A stretch of 64,000 nt of DNA from Petaurus breviceps papuanus (lineage: Eukaryota; Chordata; Mammalia; Diprotodontia; Petauridae): the NCBI GenBank assembly GCA_028583685.1, contig JAMXIF010000042.1, forward strand, positions 21,768,198-21,832,197, written 5' to 3'. A program made the translations under genes and the position numbers. Below, piece by piece: positions 57,701 through 64,000 of this stretch (positions within the stretch are counted from its first letter, which is position 1; every line of letters starts with the position of its first letter). Below the pieces are notes generated by a model, which saw only the letters and a program-made list of their open reading frames with translations, ran no database searches and had not been told where the DNA came from.

Positions 57701-59217
57701 ATTTGATCTTCAAAATGACTCCTGATTCTTCAGGAGAAAGGGACTTCTATAGAACAAGGTATGTCTGTTAACACATTCTGCTACAGGACTACGCTAAGCA
57801 CACTGACCTGACATTTCTGTATCTAAGGAGAGTTGACTTGGATTAGCTATAGAAAGAAGATCAAGAACTGTCTTCAGTAAATGTAATTTGAAAGACAAAG
57901 CAAGCTGGGACTATTCCAAAATCAATCCACTCTCAATAGGGAAGAAAAAAGTGTAAAACATTCAGACAAAATTACTAGTAAAAGGTGTTTAAGAGCATAA
58001 TTGATTTAAGGGCCCTTTCTGGTAGAGCCAAAGGGTTACTAAATTGTACATTCAAGATTAATCCACTAAAAGAAACACAACAAAATTAAACAGAAACAAA
58101 GCCCCTCAAAATATTGATGACATCCAGTATATATTTCCTCAATTTTCAACTAAGATTATAAAACTCAAAAACATCTTAAACATCATTTCAGAAAATATTT
58201 ATTAACAAAGCATATCAGAAAGGATTCTTTTAATGAAAGTTCATGCAGCATAATTAAAAGCCTCATTAACATATCTAATTGTAAATGATTGTTCCTAAGG
58301 GAGTTTTTACCCCAGTACATATTCTTTTCACTCTCATACCTTGAGTATTTGATAACTACATAAACGTTAAGGTTTTAATCTGCAAATCAAATTTGTTTGA
58401 AAATTCATTGAGAAACAGTGTTTAAAAAGTCTGGATTCAAAATTACATTTTCAAGGAAAGCTACTCTCATCTCCACAATTGCTTCTCCTCTGAGACAAAC
58501 CCTTCTAGTTAGTACACCCAATTCCAAAGACTCTTCTGTTATTAGAAATTATCTATCCTAGGCCCCAGTCCCTCAGAGACCTAGCAAGTTAATGGATTCA
58601 TTTGAGCTTAAATACTCATGGCTTTATGTCTTACTCTCTTTCCTCTTCCTCTTCTTCCCCCTTCTTCTCTACAGGATCTTGTCCCCCCACCCGAAGCTTT
58701 CTACCATAACATATGCTTATTAAGACCTTCTGTTTCTTACACGTTATGTCAGATTATTAGAAAATGTATTATTGGGGAAGATATTTTTCAACAGGAAGGC
58801 CATTTCTCTAACATGCATCTTGTAAGATAAAAGTCTTATTACATTTTTAATCTTTAAGTTTGAATTTAAATTTTGAATTTCTTTATAGTAGTAACATGTT
58901 TAACCATGGTACAAACCATTACTAAAATAGAAAAATTAAGTCATTTGAAATTCAAGATATTAAATAAATTTAAGGGAACAATGACTATAGAAATTTTTCT
59001 GTCTTCATGTATATCAAAAGTGACACTAGCATATTCATTAATTAGTATCTTCAGTTCCTTCAAAAAGGATAATGGTTGCAGAGATTAATTGAGATCCATG
59101 TTTTGAATATAAATTTAAGTACGTAAAAATATTTACTGAAGCAGCTGAAAAGGCAATGCCTGCAAAATTAAAATATACTTGTGGAATATTAAACAGATCA
59201 TCACTGTTTGGACAGTG
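57701..59217. other. Non-coding unique DNA with one exon candidate
   Basis: About 1.5 kb with no recognisable repeat. 57940-58330 is AT-rich with homeodomain-like words ('cataattaaaagcctcatta'). A possible exon is listed separately. Confidence 0.45.
58675..58821 (+). other. Possible internal exon (unproven)
   Basis: The sequence upstream has a pyrimidine tract of about 40 nt ending in ctctacag (58667-58674), and gtaaga follows at 58822. The enclosed 147 nt is a multiple of three, open in one frame with both ends in phase 0 (49 codons starting 'DLVPPPEAFYHNICLL'). I do not recognise the peptide and see no partner exon nearby. A chance match or a non-coding-RNA exon is just as likely. Confidence 0.2.
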
Positions 59218-59350
59218 CTTACAAAGTCTTCCTTCTCCAATCCATCATCCACACAGCTGCCAAATGAATATTCCTCAGAAAGCAGTCTGACCATATTATT
59301 CCCCTAAGGAAAAATCTTTAAAGATTGGCTTCCTTTCACCTCTAAGATTA
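59218..59350 (+). mobile_element. L2 LINE fragment (first piece)
   Basis: 'tccatcatccacacagctgccaaatgaatattcctc', 'ctgaccatattattcccctaaggaaaaatctttaaagattgg' matches the L2 region before its 3' end. Confidence 0.8.
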
Positions 59351-59354
59351 AGGA

Positions 59355-59495
59355 GAAGCATAGGATCAAGGCTCTAGAGTTGGACGGGACCTCTGAGGGA
59401 TCTAGTCCAACCCCAAATTATACAGAGAAGTAAACTATGTCCCACAGAAGTTGTCACACAGATTCAAAGCAATGGATGCAAGATGCTATTTCAAC
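59355..59495 (-). mobile_element. MIR-type SINE inserted in an L2, minus strand
   Basis: 'gctctagagttggacgggacctctgagggatctagtccaacccc', 'agtaaactatgtcccacagaag'. It separates two L2 pieces in consecutive order. Confidence 0.75.
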
Positions 59496-59514
59496 TATAT
59501 CACCCTGTGTTAGC

Positions 59515-59870
59515 TGGGCATTTAAAGTTCTTTTTTAACCAGTTTCCCAACCATCTTGAAGAACCCTAATAGCTGAAATTTATATCATGCTTTAAGATCT
59601 GTGAAGTATTCCTTGCCATACTTTGGAAGAGTTACTATTTCTCCAACTTTCTGCCCCATTTCCCATCACTCTGCCTTTGCACATGCTAGCCCAACTCTTG
59701 ATGGACAGCCTTCTCACTTTTACCTTTGATAATTCCTAATTTCCTTCAAGGTAGAAATCAGTCACTACCATCCATTTGAAACCTTTCGCTCAGGCCTCAC
59801 CTCTCCTCACCTCCCCCCCCCAACCTTGACCCTCCCATCGTGTCTTGCCTAGATATTAGTGTAATTTTCC
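59515..59870 (+). mobile_element. L2 LINE fragment (second piece)
   Basis: 'gggcatttaaagttctttttta' continues the L2. After a MIR-like bit near 59570-59640, 'catttcccatcactctgcctttgcacatgctagccc' and 'aatttccttcaaggtagaaa' continue toward the 3' end. Confidence 0.65.
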
Positions 59871-60593
59871 TCTACAAATTAGAGATATAAAATAAGTCAA
59901 ACTGCAGGAAATTAGAAGCCTAGATATAAGACTGGTAAAAAATGTCATAATTCATCTGAAAAGCTTTATTGTAACAATTACCTTTATACTACCTCTGTTC
60001 CCCCAATATGTGTCATCTTCCTAAAGGAAAACAAATCTCTCTCAAATCAAGGAAGCACCAAACCAGAGTAAGAAATTACAGGCTATCTGTTTGTATTAAG
60101 AAATATAAATAATTATCTTGGTGTATTACATAAGCATTATATATAAACATTTCATGCTTTTTAAATGCTTCAAAGCTATTAATTAGGTTTCTCTGTCAAA
60201 CAGGCTATGAATCAGGCCATCCATCAGTATATCAGCTATCTTACCATGTTAAACCCATCTCCCAAACCCTACCAAGAAAAAAAAGTGAATTATAGCCATT
60301 CAGAAAATTATAGCCCTATACGGGGTGGGAATGGAATTCAGAGAGAGGCTCTACCTACCACCCAAACATTGTACATATAACATAATCACTAAATAAATAA
60401 AAGTTTATCTCTAGATTTGTTTATGATAGGTATAATGAACATTTCAATGGCATCTGAGACCTCTGACAACCCTCAGTTTGGTTTCTGTCCAGTCTTGTAA
60501 TGTGATCGACCAACAAGTTACATGTGCTGCTGAAGTTGTGCTAAGTATTGATTGATTCTATGTACAGATTGAAAAGAAAAAATAACTATATCC
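59871..60593. other. Non-coding unique DNA
   Basis: Nothing recognised. Confidence 0.5.
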
Positions 60594-60690
60594 AGTTCAA
60601 CAACCATTTATTTAGTTCCCAAAACATGTATATCACTGTGCTTCATGAAAAGATAGCCCTGTTCTCAAAAAGGTTATAATCCACTGAGGC
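60594..60690 (-). mobile_element. L2 LINE 3' end, minus strand
   Basis: 'ttcaacaaccatttatttagttccc', 'gccctgttctcaaaaaggttataatcc'. Confidence 0.65.
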
Positions 60691-60704
60691 CACCTACACA
60701 AACC

Positions 60705-60815
60705 CAACTCAACATAAACCAGAAAGCACCTACAAGGTGCCAAAAACAATATCAAGTGCCAGAAATAGAAAATACAAAATCAAACAGCCCCTGCCTTCAA
60801 AGAGCTTACATTTTC
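60705..60815 (-). mobile_element. Second L2 LINE 3' end, minus strand
   Basis: 'agcacctacaaggtgccaaaaac', 'agtgccagaaatagaaaatacaaaatc', 'gcccctgccttcaaagagcttacattt'. Confidence 0.75.
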
Positions 60816-61599
60816 TTAGCTTGCCTATTATGACTCTCTTTTCTGATTTTTCAGAATTTTGTTTGGTCTAACATAAAAAAAAATCAAATTTAACAAAGAA
60901 AATAGTTTCAAACAATGAAATTGAATACCTTCAAAAAATAATGAAGAAGTTTAATAGAGAAAGGACAAAGATTTTAAAAGTAAGAAAAGGACAAAGTGAA
61001 ACAATTGAACTATTGCAAAACTACTGAAGCCAGGAAGAAAAAGATCCATTCTGATCATTCATTGTCTGGGGCTGATCATCAATTATGGGACAAAGAGCAC
61101 GAGAGTGTTGGCATTCCTAGTCCATCTCTTCTGAGATACATTGATCATTTTTCATTTAATGATGCCAAGAGTCTATCACCACTGTCACACTTATATGTGG
61201 TAAAACTTTGTTTAAACTTTAGTCACAAATGTGTGTAGCCTTGGCAGCAAAACTGAGGCAGATTAAAAAATTGGACAGTCCAAAACTAAAACCTACAGTT
61301 TTTTTGTAAGAAGTATTTCTAACGGAAATGGGTTCAAGAAATAGAGAAACCATAGTCACAGGAGATTATTAATTAACTTGCAATTAATTAAATGATTCAA
61401 TTTTGAAATATTTTATCTTTTCCAATCACTTTCACTTAGATAACCCATATTCAAAGAAAGATTACTGTGATCTATATTAAAGATTCTTCATGGATTCCTC
61501 ACAAAACAACCAGAGTACAGGGAAGATAGGAAGCTTAATGTCTTTCCATTGTGGGGTAATAGAACCACACACATCACAGCTTCAGAAGACATGACCCTT
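60816..61599. other. Non-coding unique DNA
   Basis: No gene. The open frame 60996-61238 has no recognised domain. Confidence 0.45.
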
Positions 61600-61740
61600 A
61601 ATTCTGATTCATGATTGACACTTATTTAAAGATGTTCAACCATGGACAAGTCACTGAAGCTAAGATTCAGTGTTCCCACCTAAAAAAGAGGGGTGATAAT
61701 AACTTAGAGATTTGTGATGGATGTAATTCTGAAATTATTA
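61600..61740 (+). mobile_element. Possible MIR-type SINE
   Basis: 'aattctgattcatgattgacacttattta', 'accatggacaagtcactgaagc', 'cccacctaaaaaagaggggtgataataa'. Diverged. Confidence 0.5.
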
Positions 61741-62649
61741 CTGTTACTAATAATTATTATTTTCGGATCATAAAATTAACTTTCCACCTAACCAATCTGA
61801 TGACTATCAGAGCTACAAAATTCCAATTAATCATGTTATCTATGATTGACTATCATGCCTCCCACGTGACCAAAAATATGGCCATAATGCCACAACCAAA
61901 GGGTCCCCAAATTGGAAACAATATTCTTTTAGCTGCTGCTAAATAACCATAGATCCTTGAGAACCAAGGACAGTAGAATTTTAACGTTAGACAATTCTTA
62001 AGAAATTGATGAGACATCAAGTATGGGCCTAGAAATAGGCTGTATATCTGTTACCTCATAATGAGCTTAACTAAGTGAGAAGAGGTCAGAGGGTGATGAA
62101 TCTGTTGGCAACAGCAGCTCTCATATCCTAAATCACATCTATGGTTGGGACCTACACCAAGAAAATCATAAAACTTTGAAGTACTAGAAAAAGTTTAGGG
62201 AGAATAGGTGAAATCTGGATGACACAGAAGTAGGTCTGCTTGAATTCAAAACAGCAACATTCAACTAAGAAAAATAATGATCATAATGAGGGCAAAGATA
62301 GGGTTATAGAAAGTGACTCTAATTTCTGTGAAAATTTCACCAAGATTTTAGTGAGAAATAATAATTTATTATAATCAACACCTTTAAAAGTATTAAAACA
62401 AAAAAGGCAAGTTTACATTTGCATTACACAAATTAACAAGATATACAAAATTACACAAAATAACAAGATACCTTTGGGATAGACTTATTTTACAGTGACA
62501 CTAAAAACCTTGCTTTCAATTTTAAAACCACTTTAATGGTAGTAATTTGCCTACAAATATTTAATAACCTCTCAATTGTAAATGATTCATATCAAATATT
62601 AGAGTAGGAAAATAAAGAGAGCACTAAAGAAACATCAGTGTTTTCTTAG
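61741..62649. other. Non-coding unique DNA
   Basis: No gene. A 21-bp block at 62423-62443 recurs with one change at 62450-62470 (27-bp period). Confidence 0.5.
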
Positions 62650-62903
62650 AGACATCTAGGTGGCACAGGGGATAAGAGAACTGGGTCTGAAGTCAGAAAG
62701 ACCTAAGTTCAAACCTGGTTTCAGACACAGCCTGTGTGACCCTCACAAGCTGTTAAATCTCTGTCTGCCTCTGCTTCCTCAACTGTAAAATGGGGGTAAT
62801 AATAGCACTTACCTCTTAGGGTTGTTGTGAGAATCAAATGGGATCTTATTTGTTATGCTTTTAGCACAGTGCTAAGTAGGTAATTAATAAACATTTGTTT
62901 CCT
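62650..62903 (+). mobile_element. CORE-SINE (MIR/Mar1 type), full length
   Basis: 'catctaggtggcacaggggataagagaactgggtctgaagtca', 'gtgtgaccctcacaagctg', 'tcctcaactgtaaaatgggggtaataatagcacttacctc', 'gggttgttgtgagaatcaaatggg', 'gcacagtgctaagtaggtaattaataaa'. Confidence 0.9.
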
Positions 62904-62989
62904 TCTTACAGTTTAAAAAAGTTGCCTGTCTACTATTTTGTTTTTCAGATGATTTACTATTTCTGAAGTGGTTTGTGAGAAAGAGTGCT

Positions 62990-63180
62990 GATGTGTGGTT
63001 CTGTGGGAAGAAACTATACTTGGAACAGAAATCCTGGGTTCAAGCCCTAATTGTGTCAAAAAACTTACTTAATTGTTTTGGGTAATTCATTTCACCAGAA
63101 AAGGGCTCAGTATCACCAGCAAATATGAGCGGTTTGGAGAGTTACCTCTAAAGGCTTCTTCAGATATAAATCACATGATA
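62990..63180 (+). mobile_element. Possible MIR-type SINE
   Basis: 'acagaaatcctgggttcaagccctaattgtgtc', 'tggagagttacctctaaaggcttcttcagatataaat'. Diverged. Confidence 0.55.
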
Positions 63181-64000
63181 CTTCTATTCTGACATTTGTC
63201 CAGCCCTTCCAACGCCACTGTATTTATGTTGAATCTGTGAGGTTTTACTGTATAAGTGAACAAAATAAGTTTCATGGAAAATAACCGAGTAGTTTAAAAA
63301 AATGGGTATCATTCACAATTAGCCAGATCTCTGCTCAGTCCATGTTTAATGTCCTAAAAACAACAAAATAATCTGGCAAATGCAGCTGTTAGGTACTAGC
63401 ATCATTAGGACAAGTTAGGAAATTATTGCGTCGCTGTGTCATCAGCATAGTCTTGAAAATTAAAGTCATATGACACAATGTGGAAAGAATAATTATTTTA
63501 AAGGATTAAAAAATATAAGCTTGTTCAAAAAATGGATGGTTTATTTCATTTTTTAAAAATATGTTAATTTTGATAATAATTTAACCTCATTTTTCAAATA
63601 TTTGAGAGATAAAATTTCAAAAAGGGAAAGGCAACTATCAATGAATTTTTACTGCATTTAGTAATTAACATGGATATATTCTAAATACAGAGGTTTTAAT
63701 CTGTGAATTTTGTCAGCTATGTTTAATGACCACTAACAAAGCAGAGCATTGAAAGATGTGTTATAACAGTCATGAAAAGGAAATAAAAGAGCTCGATTCT
63801 GTCTCAAACAGTTTAATTGGGGCAGCAGAACACACACTAACACACAGTCATATCATAGCCTACCTCTCCATTTTTTTAATGTGCAATGATTTTTTTTAAC
63901 CAAAGTGTAGGGTTTTATATCAATCCATATTAAATTATTCCTTATTAAAGCTATTCTGTTGTTCTAACACAGCAACTTAGATTTTTTAAGAGCCATTTTT
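63181..64000. other. Non-coding, candidate conserved block
   Basis: No repeat or coding frame recognised up to the window end. A Maf/AP-1-like word gctgtgtcatcagca lies at 63433-63447, and several TAATTA-like words surround it. Possible regulatory DNA; inference only. Confidence 0.4.

Overview
The window looks like marsupial (metatherian) nuclear DNA. It is AT-rich, with no dense open reading frames and no operon-like layout. Its interspersed repeats are marsupial in type: CORE-SINEs with the head GGGCAGCTAGRTGGCRCAGTG, Mar1-type SINEs with an RTE/BovB-like tail, L1 and ORF2-less L1 copies, and many old L2, MIR and L3/CR1 remnants. Family names come from recalled consensus sequences, not from a database search. 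I cannot name the species or the locus.

No host protein-coding gene, rRNA, tRNA or CRISPR array can be supported. The stretch is best read as intergenic or deep intronic. The only sizeable coding remnants belong to LINEs: ORF1 coiled-coil and ORF2 pieces at 13.6-16.9 kb (+), and ORF1 of an ORF2-less L1 at 52.1-54.95 kb (-). One open 147-nt block with good splice signals (58675-58821) is an unproven exon candidate.

Layout. 0-8.2 kb: L1 3' end, L2 and MIR fragments, an AT-only tract with a 400-base assembly gap, a young SINE with a 17-bp target-site duplication, and an L3/CR1 end. 8.2-13.5 kb: mostly unique sequence with MIR, L2 and CR1. 13.6-16.9 kb: internally deleted L1 with a SINE in ORF1. 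17-23.3 kb: dense layered repeats (L1, RTE, L2 split by MIR, MIR split by L1). 23.3-38.2 kb: two long repeat-poor islands separated by a repeat cluster at 28.9-32.2 kb. 38.2-52 kb: mostly MIR and L2, with several microsatellites and two nested or young SINEs. 52-55.1 kb: ORF2-less L1 inside an older DNA-transposon-like repeat. 55.1-64 kb: MIR, L2 and Mar1 copies alternating with unique AT-rich sequence.

Nothing here forms a pathway. The main interest is the record of nested insertions, the side-by-side L1 and ORF2-less L1, and the repeat-poor blocks that may be conserved regulatory DNA. That last reading is inference and needs cross-species alignment.
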